Assembly: GCA_937901445.1 (NCBI GenBank)
Contig: CALDHY010000089.1
Span: forward strand, 1 to 9,469
From: an uncultured Selenomonadales bacterium
GTDB lineage: Bacteria; Bacillota; Negativicutes; Selenomonadales; Selenomonadaceae
Length of the DNA stretch: 9,469 nt
Direction of reading: 5' to 3'
A program made the position numbers and the translations under genes. Positions within the stretch are counted from its first letter, which is position 1; every line of letters starts with the position of its first letter. This document shows positions 1-5,980 of the stretch, one piece after another. The notes beneath the pieces were generated by a model. It saw nothing but the letters and a program-made list of their open reading frames with translations, searched no databases and was not told the DNA's origin.

Positions 1-175
1 TAACATCAGTCATAATCGTTGCGGGGTTTGAATTGACTAAAACAACTTCCAAGCCTTCCTCTTTCAGTGCGCGGCAAGCTTGAGAGCCCGCGTAGTCAAA
101 TTCTGCCGCCTGCCCAATTACAATAGGACCGGAGCCAATAACCATTACCTTTTTGAGGTTTTCTTTCTTAGGCAA
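1..175 (-). CDS. carB: Carbamoyl-phosphate synthase large subunit, N-terminal fragment (cut by window edge)
   Basis: This is the first 58 residues of the large subunit of carbamoyl-phosphate synthase, which makes carbamoyl phosphate from bicarbonate, ATP and ammonia delivered by the small subunit (CarA), for pyrimidine and arginine synthesis in the cytosol. The start of the N-terminal ATP-grasp half is visible: the near-invariant [17 protein letters not shown] (residues 14-30) and [11 protein letters not shown] (47-57). The rest of the ~1060-residue protein lies beyond the left edge. I chose the TTG at 175-173 as start, because AAGGGAG (190-184) sits 8 bases upstream and the protein then begins [10 protein letters not shown], like known CarB. 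An upstream in-frame ATG at 193 would swallow that binding site and has none of its own. It follows pyrB, pyrC and a glycosyltransferase gene on the same strand; carA is not next to it. The identity is secure and the start is fairly secure. Confidence 0.96.
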   Translation of the reverse strand, partial: MPKKENLKKVMVIGSGPIVIGQAAEFDYAGSQACRALKEEGLEVVLVNSNPATIMTDV

Positions 176-183
176 ATTAATTT

Positions 184-190
184 CTCCCTT
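184..190 (-). promoter_or_regulatory. carB ribosome binding site that decides a TTG start
   Basis: On the minus strand the sequence AAGGGAG lies 8 bases before TTG at 175. It falls inside the reading frame opened by the ATG at 193, so it argues for the TTG start of carB. No comparable motif precedes the ATG. Confidence 0.7.
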
Positions 191-203
191 CATATATAAA
201 AGA

Positions 204-232
204 TTTTCAAGCGGCTAAATTCCGCCTCAAAA
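204..232 (-). terminator. Hairpin between the glycosyltransferase gene and carB (weak terminator or attenuator candidate)
   Basis: On the minus strand TTTTGAGGCGG pairs with CCGCTTGAAAA around a 7-base loop. The stem has 11 positions, with one G/G mismatch and one G-U pair, and is followed by TCTTTTATAT. The T-tract is broken, so as a terminator it would be leaky. The hairpin ends just before the carB ribosome binding site, so it could lower carB expression or protect the 3' end of the upstream message. The structure is seen directly; the role is inferred. Confidence 0.4.
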
Positions 233-248
233 TCGAAGTAGGCATTTT

Positions 249-1604
249 TCAGTTGGGATTAAAAACAAGTAAATCTTCCCGCGCCGGATCAAAAGTTTCA
301 AACGCAGATTCAATTTCTTCATCCGTTGGAGTCAACAGCGCAAATTTTTTAATTCTTCCTTCGTTGTACAAAAACTTTGCATCTTCGGAAGAAATTATCA
401 TAATTCCATAGCCGGGCAAATTCGGCAAAATGAAATAATTTGTATTGTTGGAAGTTTTTATAACGCCGTTGTCTTCAAAGTTTCTCATATCGCAGAAAGT
501 ATCGTCGATAATAAAGTTGGGGATGATATTTTGTGTCAAAAGCATATTAATGAAATTTAATCCCTTTTCAGAAAGTCCCTGCACAACGGCGAAAGGTTGC
601 CTTTCAGGTGGTGTAATATTAAAAGCGGCGGCTACTTCTCTTGCAAAGCGCGCTTTATCGTCCAAAATCCTTTTGCGGTATTCTTCTTGCTTGAGATAAT
701 TTACACCGAAATTTTCAAACACATCAAAAATTTTTTCCATTATGCGCGGTAAATCTTCGTCCGTTTCACCAAATTTAAATTCGTCGGGAATATTAATATC
801 AATATCATTAGCCGCCGCGCCGCGTTTGCCGGTAATGACAACACAACCGGAAAGAGCTGCCTCGCGCGGGATTCTGTCTTTGCCGGGATGGTTGCCGAAA
901 TCTATATAAACTTTCGACGCCGCCAATAAATCTTGAACTTCTGCAGGCGTCATATTTCTTATTGGTGCCCAATAAATATTCGGTCCCATATCTACAAGTT
1001 TTTTTGTAACGTCAAGACCTTTTAAAGGATTAAAGACGATAATATCTTGTTTTTCGGAAAGGTCGATATTTCCGGCGTTGATCCAAAAAGTTTGATTCAA
1101 ATAATCTTCGACAGAATAAACCTTTGTTGCCGGTACGCCATTCAATTCCAGAAATTGCCGTGCATATTCAGATTGTACCCAATGTTCGGTTTCATCATTT
1201 TGAAAATAGAAAAATTTTGGCATAGGCTCGGCAAGTGGATTAGCCATCCTTTGAGAAAAGAAAGTTGACATGTTTTGAAGGTAGTTATCAACACTCATCC
1301 ACCAAAAAATTTTTCTTACATTCTTAAAAGCACTATAAAGCCAATTACCGGTCTCATTCATAATCAAAATATTTTGCGGTTCATCCTCAATTTGCAAAAC
1401 GTAGGGGCAATGATATTTTTTATAAAAATCGTCAACAGGATTTTCCGAATTGAAATTTCCGCGATCTGCTTCCAAGTAGAAAATATAAGCATTAACGCCA
1501 AATTGTACAAGCTGTGAAACAAGCTGATGGCAAAGTTCGGGACCGCCGCTGTGAATATTTGCAGGACAAACCATATAAATTTTTGTATCAGGATAAATTT
1601 TCAT
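249..1604 (-). CDS. Glycosyltransferase-like protein (GT-B type), target unknown
   Basis: This 451-residue protein looks like the GT-B glycosyltransferases common in gut Firmicutes polysaccharide clusters. The N-terminus MKIYPDTKIYMVCPANIHSG GP (1-22) has a beta strand followed by a glycine-rich HSGGPELCHQL loop (18-28), as in the acceptor-side Rossmann domain. A VRKIFWWMSVDNYL segment (96-109) follows. The C-terminal nucleotide-sugar region is seen as YIDFGNHPGKDRIPREAALS (233-252) and GCVVITGKRGAAAND (253-267), an arrangement like the glutamate-containing donor site of family GT4. Residues ~335-451 form an extra C-terminal domain that I do not recognise. There is no signal peptide or membrane segment, so it should be cytosolic. 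The ATG is preceded by GAGG at good distance, and only 9 bases separate it from the pyrC stop, so it is probably co-translated with the pyrimidine genes. Donor, acceptor and product cannot be told from the sequence. Confidence 0.75.
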   Translation of the reverse strand: MKIYPDTKIYMVCPANIHSGGPELCHQLVSQLVQFGVNAYIFYLEADRGNFNSENPVDDFYKKYHCPYVLQIEDEPQNILIMNETGNWLYSAFKNVRKIFWWMSVDNYLQNMSTFFSQRMANPLAEPMPKFFYFQNDETEHWVQSEYARQFLELNGVPATKVYSVEDYLNQTFWINAGNIDLSEKQDIIVFNPLKGLDVTKKLVDMGPNIYWAPIRNMTPAEVQDLLAASKVYIDFGNHPGKDRIPREAALSGCVVITGKRGAAANDIDINIPDEFKFGETDEDLPRIMEKIFDVFENFGVNYLKQEEYRKRILDDKARFAREVAAAFNITPPERQPFAVVQGLSEKGLNFINMLLTQNIIPNFIIDDTFCDMRNFEDNGVIKTSNNTNYFILPNLPGYGIMIISSEDAKFLYNEGRIKKFALLTPTDEEIESAFETFDPAREDLLVFNPN

Positions 1605-1613
1605 AGTGCCACC

Positions 1614-2933
1614 TCATAACAGTTTCATTAAATCGCCGTGAACAATCGTAGCAACTGCGCGCCCTTTTAATTTTCTGCCGACGAAAGGCGAATGACTGCC
1701 GCGCGTGTAAAATTTTTCGGCGTCAACTGTCCATTCCAATTCAGTATCAATAATCGTAATATCTGCCCAACTTCCAACGCTCAAAGTTCCGGCGTCAATT
1801 CCCAAAACTTTTGCGGGCTCGTATGTCATTTTTGAAATTAATTCAGGTAAATCTATTATACTTTTATTATATAAATCTGTCAACAAAATACCAAGTGAAG
1901 TTTCAAGACCGGGAAAACCGCTCGGCGCGTAAATATATTCTCTGTCTTTTTCTTCGGCGGCGTGCGGCGAATGATCCGTAACAATACAATCAATCGTACC
2001 GTCAAGCAAGCCCTTCAAAAGTTCTTCGCAGTCTTTTTTTGTACGGAGCGGCGGATTAATTTTTGTGGAAGTATCGGCAGGATTTACAATTTCATCAGTC
2101 AAGGTTAAATGTTGCGGCGTAACTTCAGCCGTAACTTTGACGCCGCGCTTTTTTGCGTCACGTACAATTTCAACTGCGCGAGCTGAACTCATATGAGCAA
2201 TATGAACGCGCCCGCCGGTATATTCAGCCAAAAGACAATCCCGCGCAACTGCAATATCTTCAGCAACACTGGGACGCCCTTTCAAGCCTAAAATTGCACT
2301 GCGCGAGCCTTCATTCATAACGCCTTCTTTTACAAGTGAAGTTTCTTCTTCATGGCAGATAATAATTTTTCCCGTGCCGTGCAGATAATCCAGCGCGTTC
2401 ATAAAAATTTTGGCGTTATCGTCAAATTTGCCGTCGTCAGAAAAAGCAACCGCGCCCGCGTCAATCATATCCCGCATTTCTGCTAATTCTTGTCCGGCTT
2501 GATTTTTTGTAACCGCTCCAATAATTTTTATGTTGATAATTCCAACTTCATTTGCGCGTTGAATCATTGAACGAACAAGCGCGGCGTTATCGACAACGGG
2601 CGAAGTATTCGGCATTGTTGCAACGGTAGTATAGCCGCCAGCAACCGCCGCCTTACTGCCGCTTTCAAAATCTTCCTTAGCCTCTTGTCCCGGCTCCCTG
2701 AAATGTACGTGCATATCAATCAAGCCCGGCGTAACAATTTTTCCGACGGCGTTGTATTCGTGTTGAGCGTCAATTTTTATATCAGTGTCAACCGCCGCTA
2801 TTTTGCCGTCGATAATTAAAACGTCGGCGATTTTATCAATGTTGTTGGCAGGGTCGATAACGCGCCCGCCTTTGATTAAAAGCGAGTCTTTAATATTCGC
2901 CTGTACCTTGTGAATTTCCCAAATATTTTTCAT
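1614..2933 (-). CDS. pyrC: Dihydroorotase
   Basis: This enzyme cyclises N-carbamoyl-aspartate to dihydroorotate, the third step of de novo pyrimidine synthesis. The 439-residue protein has the full amidohydrolase set: the metal-binding HVHFREPG (75-82; His75, His77, with Arg79 for substrate), MPNTSPVVD (107-115; Asn109), SDDG (165-168, likely the metal-bridging Asp of class I enzymes), His194 in ICHEEE, His247 in HIAHMSSA, and the catalytic Asp320 in VTDHSPH (318-324). It is therefore a class I (long) dihydroorotase and should be active. The ATG shares ATGA with the pyrB stop and has GGAGG 6 bases upstream, so the start is well supported, although it gives ~17 more N-terminal residues than many relatives. 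Its TGA stop overlaps the ribosome binding site of the glycosyltransferase gene that follows. Coupled expression with pyrB is expected. Confidence 0.97.
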   Translation of the reverse strand: MKNIWEIHKVQANIKDSLLIKGGRVIDPANNIDKIADVLIIDGKIAAVDTDIKIDAQHEYNAVGKIVTPGLIDMHVHFREPGQEAKEDFESGSKAAVAGGYTTVATMPNTSPVVDNAALVRSMIQRANEVGIINIKIIGAVTKNQAGQELAEMRDMIDAGAVAFSDDGKFDDNAKIFMNALDYLHGTGKIIICHEEETSLVKEGVMNEGSRSAILGLKGRPSVAEDIAVARDCLLAEYTGGRVHIAHMSSARAVEIVRDAKKRGVKVTAEVTPQHLTLTDEIVNPADTSTKINPPLRTKKDCEELLKGLLDGTIDCIVTDHSPHAAEEKDREYIYAPSGFPGLETSLGILLTDLYNKSIIDLPELISKMTYEPAKVLGIDAGTLSVGSWADITIIDTELEWTVDAEKFYTRGSHSPFVGRKLKGRAVATIVHGDLMKLL

Positions 2934-3850
2934 AAGCTGCCTCCGTTCAAAGTTAAATCAAGCAACGCCATTCTAATTGCCACGCCGTTTTGAACTTGTT
3001 CCTGTATCGCCGAATATTTGCCGTAAGTTACGGCGTTTGAAATTTCCAAGCCTTTGTTTTGCGGTCCCGGATGCAAAATTAAAACGTCTTCCTTTGCAAG
3101 TCTCAAGCGTTCATCATTAATACCAAAAATTCTTGCGTATTCACGCGGCGAGGGGAATAATCCCGCCTGTTGCCTTTCAAGTTGGATTCTCAAAACGTTT
3201 ACCACGTCAGCATTTTTTATAGCGTCTTCGATATTTTCGTGAACTGTTACGCCGTCGAAATTAAAAAATCTCGGTAACAAAGTTTTCGGTCCGGCAATGT
3301 GAACATCCGCGCCCATTTTGGTTAAGCCGAAAATATCTGAACGTGCAACGCGACTATGTAAAATATCGCCGACAATCGCAACTTTTAAACCGGCAAGCCG
3401 CCCTTTGTGGCGTTCGATTGTAAATAAATCGAGCAGGGCTTGTGAAGGGTGCGCGTGCGCGCCGTCGCCGGCGTTGATAATTACCGGCTTGACAATTTGC
3501 GCGGCGTATTCGGCGGCTCCTTCAGATTTATGACGAATTACGATAGCGTCAACGCCCATTGCCTCAAGCGTCAAAAGTGTATCGCGCAGGGATTCGCCTT
3601 TTGTAATGCTGCTTGTACCGGCGTTAATCGAAACGACGTCCGCGCCCAAATATTTTCCCGCCAATTCAAATGAAGTTCGAGTGCGTGTTGACGCCTCAAG
3701 GAACAAATTTATAATCGCCTTGCCGCGCAGGTCGGGAAGTTTTTTAATTCTACTTTGAACGATTTTTTTCATTTCTTTGGCGGTTTTCAGTACAAGTCGA
3801 ATTTCGTCGGGCGAAAAATTTTCCAAGTCTAAAATATTCTTACCTAACAA
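2930..3850 (-). CDS. pyrB: Aspartate carbamoyltransferase, catalytic subunit
   Basis: This enzyme joins carbamoyl phosphate and aspartate to give carbamoyl-aspartate, the committed step of pyrimidine synthesis. Numbering from the longer GTG form, the carbamoyl-phosphate site is FLEASTRTRTSFE (53-65), followed by the SSITKGES loop (83-90) that donates a lysine to the neighbouring subunit. DGAHAHPSQ (132-140) and the aspartate-site HPGP (263-266) are also present. The length of ~306 residues fits bacterial catalytic chains; no regulatory pyrI is seen. I prefer TTG at 3850-3848, because AAAAGGAG (3866-3859) lies 8 bases upstream. The GTG at 3859, which adds three residues, overlaps that binding site and is unlikely to be used. 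The gene ends in a 4-base overlap with pyrC. A terminator-like hairpin (3879-3903) lies right upstream and leaves no room for a promoter between them. Identity is secure. Confidence 0.97.
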   Translation of the reverse strand: MLGKNILDLENFSPDEIRLVLKTAKEMKKIVQSRIKKLPDLRGKAIINLFLEASTRTRTSFELAGKYLGADVVSINAGTSSITKGESLRDTLLTLEAMGVDAIVIRHKSEGAAEYAAQIVKPVIINAGDGAHAHPSQALLDLFTIERHKGRLAGLKVAIVGDILHSRVARSDIFGLTKMGADVHIAGPKTLLPRFFNFDGVTVHENIEDAIKNADVVNVLRIQLERQQAGLFPSPREYARIFGINDERLRLAKEDVLILHPGPQNKGLEISNAVTYGKYSAIQEQVQNGVAIRMALLDLTLNGGSL

Positions 3851-3858
3851 TTTTTTCA

Positions 3859-3866
3859 CTCCTTTT
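3859..3866 (-). promoter_or_regulatory. pyrB ribosome binding site that decides a TTG start
   Basis: Minus-strand AAAAGGAG ends at 3859 and lies 8 bases before TTG (3850). The alternative GTG start at 3859-3857 would use the last G of this motif as its own first base, leaving no spacing. Confidence 0.75.
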
Positions 3867-3870
3867 AGTC

Positions 3871-3903
3871 AAAAATAAAGAGCAAAGGTAAAACCTAAGC
3901 CCT
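3871..3903 (-). terminator. Terminator-like hairpin between lepB and pyrB
   Basis: On the minus strand AGGGC-TT-AGGT pairs with ACCT-TT-GCTCT around a TTT loop (3903-3879), giving 9 base pairs including one G-U, with a symmetrical TT/TT internal loop. TTTATTTTT follows (3878-3870). It sits 21 bases after the lepB stop. The pyrB ribosome binding site begins only a few bases after the T-tract, so pyrB must be reached by readthrough or regulated attenuation. I do not see a recognisable PyrR-binding motif. The structure is clear; its efficiency is inferred. Confidence 0.55.
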
Positions 3904-3924
3904 TGTGAAATTTGAAATATTTGT

Positions 3925-4467
3925 TTACGGCAAAGTTTTTAATTCGTCGATTGGCCAAAAAATTAAAATTGCCTTCCCCTTGACTAAATCCAGCGGTACA
4001 AATCCAACGTCGGAAAAGCGGCTGTCTTCAGAATTATTTCTGTTATCGCCCATTACAAAAATTGTACCTTCGGGAATAGTAGTTTTTGGGTATTCGGTAC
4101 GAGTTTTTTCTAAAATATAATCCTCGCGCAGGAGTTGATCATTTACGTAAACGTGCCCTTCTTTAATTTCGATTGTATCACCGGCGGTTGCGATAACGCG
4201 CTTGATAAAATCACGGCTTGGGTCGCGCGGGTAACGGAAAATTACAACTTCGCCCTTTTGCGGGTCTCGTACGTGATATATAAATTTGTTGACAACGAGT
4301 CTTTCTTCATGTAACAAAGTCGGGCGCATGCTTGGACCGTCAACAACGTAAAGTTCGACTATGAAAGTACGAATAAGCATAGCCACTGCAACAGCCGCAA
4401 CTATTGAAACAATCCAGTCTTTAACCTCTTCGCCAACAGATTTTTTTTCTTCACTGATTGAATTCAC
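3925..4467 (-). CDS. lepB: Signal peptidase I
   Basis: This is the membrane serine protease that removes signal peptides from secreted proteins at the outer face of the cytoplasmic membrane. The 180-residue protein has one N-terminal membrane segment (about 17-37). It is followed by the catalytic serine box GPSMRPTL (44-51, Ser46), the box with the general-base lysine RDFIKRVIATAGD (85-97, Lys89), and the conserved GDNRNNSEDSR (140-150). This is the short, single-span Gram-positive type of S26A protease. The start is uncertain: GTG at 4467 has no ribosome binding site in front (CATTTTT precedes it), and the nearest AAAGGA lies ~50 bases upstream at 4521-4516. The frame is closed by a stop ~30 bases upstream, so no long extension is possible. 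The gene lies between the 87-bp tandem repeats and the pyrimidine genes. Confidence 0.96.
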   Translation of the reverse strand: MNSISEEKKSVGEEVKDWIVSIVAAVAVAMLIRTFIVELYVVDGPSMRPTLLHEERLVVNKFIYHVRDPQKGEVVIFRYPRDPSRDFIKRVIATAGDTIEIKEGHVYVNDQLLREDYILEKTRTEYPKTTIPEGTIFVMGDNRNNSEDSRFSDVGFVPLDLVKGKAILIFWPIDELKTLP

Positions 4468-4577
4468 AAAAATGACGCTTGTCGAATTTCTAAAAATTCA
4501 ACTGCGCCAATCACTTCCTTTCAAGAATAAATTTCCCTTAATCATTAGCCTTTAAGATTTGACGAATTTAATTTTTT

Positions 4578-4595
4578 GTGTACTTGCGTGTACAC
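4578..4595. repeat. Inverted repeat inside tandem unit 1
   Basis: GTGTAC and GTACAC flank TTGCGT, giving a 6-bp stem. The right half is itself part of the perfect palindrome CGTGTACACG (4587-4596). The same structure recurs in unit 3 at 4752-4769. In unit 2 it is decayed (GTGTAA ... GTATAC). Confidence 0.7.
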
Positions 4596-4751
4596 GATCG
4601 CCAAAAACTAATCCCTAATCCCTAGTCCTTAGCCTCTAAGATTTGATGAATTTAAAATTTTTATGTGTAATTAAGTGTATACGGTCGCCAAAAACTAATC
4701 CCTAATCCCTAGTCCTTAGCCTCTAAGATTTGACGAATTTAAAATTTTTAT

Positions 4752-4769
4752 GTGTACTTGCGTGTACAC
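4752..4769. repeat. Inverted repeat inside tandem unit 3
   Basis: GTGTAC TTGCGT GTACAC, identical to the one in unit 1, again with the overlapping palindrome CGTGTACACG (4761-4770). No T-tract follows directly on either strand, so it is not a standard terminator. Confidence 0.7.
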
Positions 4770-4786
4770 GGTCGCCAAAAACTAAT

Positions 4787-4817
4787 CCCTAATCCCTAGT
4801 CCTTAGCCCCTATCCCC
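4787..4817 (-). other. Possible G-quadruplex at the 3' end of the coiled-coil gene
   Basis: On the minus strand four G-runs follow the stop codon: GGGG-ATA-GGGG, a 10-base loop holding GG, GGG-ATTA-GGG. The TAG stop supplies the first G. The motif meets the usual four-run pattern except for one longer loop, so folding is possible but unproven. The runs are part of the heptamer tract of tandem unit 3. Confidence 0.35.
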
Positions 4818-5446
4818 TAACTTTGCGGCGGTTGCTGATAATTTGGCGTTTGGGGTTGCATTTGTTGATAGTTTTGATTTTGCGGCTGAATCGGTTGTGA
4901 TTGAACTTGAGTTTGAGAATAAGCGTAAGCGTTTTGATTCATAGTGATTTTAGCTTGTTGCAGGACTTGTTGTGCTTGTTCGAGTCCGGATTCTGCCGCG
5001 CGGACGCCGTTAAAAGTATTCAACACGTGCGCTATTAATTGGTCGAAAACTTGATTTGCATATTGGTTAGCTTCCTCTTGAAGTTGCCGCGATTGAAAGC
5101 GGGCACGTTCAACAATTTCATTTGCCTGTTGATGAGCTTGAGTTTCAATAATTCGTGCTTTTTCGCGTGCTTTATTTGCAACGTCATTTTCATCAACCAA
5201 AAGTTCAGCGCGTTTTTCAGCCTGTTTAATGATTGTGTCTGCCTGATTCTGCGCGGATTTTACCATATTATCACGATCACGAATAATTTGCTCGGCGCGG
5301 TCCAATTCTTGCGGCAAGGCGTGCCTCAATTCGTCGATTAAACCTGATAAATCGTCTTCGTCAATTATAACTTTACCGGTTAAAGGTAAATGTGAAGCCC
5401 CTGCAACAAGTTCTTCGATTTTACTTAAGGTATCGCGTACAGCCAT
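4817..5446 (-). CDS. Coiled-coil protein, DivIVA / V-ATPase subunit H-like, with Gln-rich tail
   Basis: This 209-residue protein is almost entirely helical and charged from about 45 to 165, in the pattern of DivIVA-like or V-type ATPase subunit H-like coiled coils (runs such as RAEQIIRDRDN, IIKQAEKRAELLVDE, EKARIIETQAHQQANEIVE). The N-terminal ~40 residues (DTLSKIEELVAGASHLPLTG) form a short separate region. The tail from ~168 is low-complexity and rich in Gln, Asn, Pro and Tyr, with a repeated PQ-x-x-NYQQ motif (188-195 and 198-205). There is no signal peptide or membrane segment. Similar proteins often sit next to coaD and rsmD in Firmicutes and are loosely annotated as ATPase; no ATP-binding motif is visible here, so I do not accept that name. 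Start: ATG with GGGAG 8 bases upstream. The role is unknown; scaffolding at the membrane or septum is only a guess. Confidence 0.8.
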   Translation of the reverse strand: MAVRDTLSKIEELVAGASHLPLTGKVIIDEDDLSGLIDELRHALPQELDRAEQIIRDRDNMVKSAQNQADTIIKQAEKRAELLVDENDVANKAREKARIIETQAHQQANEIVERARFQSRQLQEEANQYANQVFDQLIAHVLNTFNGVRAAESGLEQAQQVLQQAKITMNQNAYAYSQTQVQSQPIQPQNQNYQQMQPQTPNYQQPPQS

Positions 5447-5494
5447 AGAATCAACTCCCTCACCGGTGGATTTTTTATTTTCATTGCAGCTGAA

Positions 5495-5980
5495 TCACTC
5501 CGATTTTTGCCATTTTTCGCGCAGGGCAATTTCTACGCATTCCGGCACCAACTTATGAACGTTGCCGTGAAATTGTGAAAGTTCACGAATTGCCGAAGAG
5601 TTTATAAACAAAAATTCGGGCGATGTCAACAAGAAAATCGTATTTACGCCGGGTACAAGGTGATGGAGCATTTGCGCTTGGTTGTATTCGTATTCAAAAT
5701 CGACTGACGAACGCAAGCCGCGTATAATCAAATTAATATCGTTTCTTTTGATATATTCTGAAACAAGCCCTTCATCTGAATCAACCGTCAAGTTATCGAT
5801 ATGCAGTGTAGATTCTCTCAAAAGTTCAACGCGTTCTTCAAGGGTGAAAAGCGGTTTTTTGTGTTTATTGATAAAAACGCAGACAACCAATTCATCAACA
5901 AGCGTTGCTGCGCGTTCAAAAATATCGACGTGCCCATTTGTGACGGGGTCAAAACTGCCCGTACATAATGCCTTTTTCAT
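5495..5980 (-). CDS. coaD: Phosphopantetheine adenylyltransferase
   Basis: This enzyme transfers AMP from ATP to 4'-phosphopantetheine to give dephospho-CoA, the penultimate step of coenzyme A synthesis. The 161-residue protein matches the family length. It shows the nucleotidyltransferase signature GSFDPVTNGH (8-17, TNGH being the T/HxGH box), KPLFTLEER (42-50) for phosphopantetheine, IIRGLRSSVDFEYE (85-98), and the second ATP motif INSSAIRE (126-133, equivalent to the ISSS/TxxR box). The ATG shares ATGA with the rsmD stop and has GGGAG 6 bases upstream, so the two are translationally coupled, the usual rsmD-coaD arrangement. The coiled-coil gene follows after 48 bases. Confidence 0.97.
   Translation of the reverse strand: MKKALCTGSFDPVTNGHVDIFERAATLVDELVVCVFINKHKKPLFTLEERVELLRESTLHIDNLTVDSDEGLVSEYIKRNDINLIIRGLRSSVDFEYEYNQAQMLHHLVPGVNTIFLLTSPEFLFINSSAIRELSQFHGNVHKLVPECVEIALREKWQKSE

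Larger units (their letters stand above)
4551..4808. repeat. Three tandem copies of an 84-87 bp intergenic repeat
   Basis: The units are 4551-4634 (84 bp), 4635-4721 (87 bp) and 4722-4808 (87 bp), directly abutting. Each starts with T(C/T)TAAGATTTGA(C/T)GAATTTA, then an AT-rich core, an inverted repeat, GTCGCCAAAAACTAATCC or a close variant, and ends in heptamer runs of the CTAATCC / CTAGTCC type closing with TTAGCC. Units 2 and 3 differ at only a few bases, mostly in the inverted-repeat core. Unit 1 is 3 bases shorter in the AT tract. There are no unique spacers, so it is not a CRISPR array. The length is not a clean coding period on either strand: stops occur in every unit. It lies between the coiled-coil gene and lepB. 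Confidence 0.95.
4468..4816. other. Gene-free stretch of 349 bases, mostly tandem repeats
   Basis: No convincing gene is present on either strand. The bulk (4551-4808) is a threefold tandem repeat. The part nearest lepB (4468-4550) carries degenerate traces of the same heptamers (ATCATTAGCC at 4541-4550), an orphan AAAGGA on the minus strand (4521-4516) and a GTG-started 16-codon frame (4514-4464) that overlaps the lepB GTG as GTGA. No strong promoter for lepB could be picked out. Confidence 0.7.

Noticed and set aside
1047..1517. Plus-strand frames opposite the glycosyltransferase gene
   Set aside because: They lie antisense to a well-supported gene, lack ribosome binding sites and show no recognisable protein features.
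3860..3924. Classic PyrR-dependent attenuator in front of pyrB
   Set aside because: A terminator-like hairpin exists, but no conserved PyrR-binding loop or clear antiterminator was recognisable in the short gap.
4551..4808. CRISPR array
   Set aside because: The 87-bp units abut directly without unique spacers, are too long for CRISPR repeats, and no cas gene is nearby.
4551..4808. Eukaryotic telomere sequence or contamination
   Set aside because: The GGATTAG heptamers resemble telomere repeats, but they are short runs nested in a larger unit between ordinary bacterial genes.
5460..5472. CACCGGTG palindrome between coaD and the coiled-coil gene
   Set aside because: It has no loop and no T-tract, and an 8-bp palindrome is easily due to chance.
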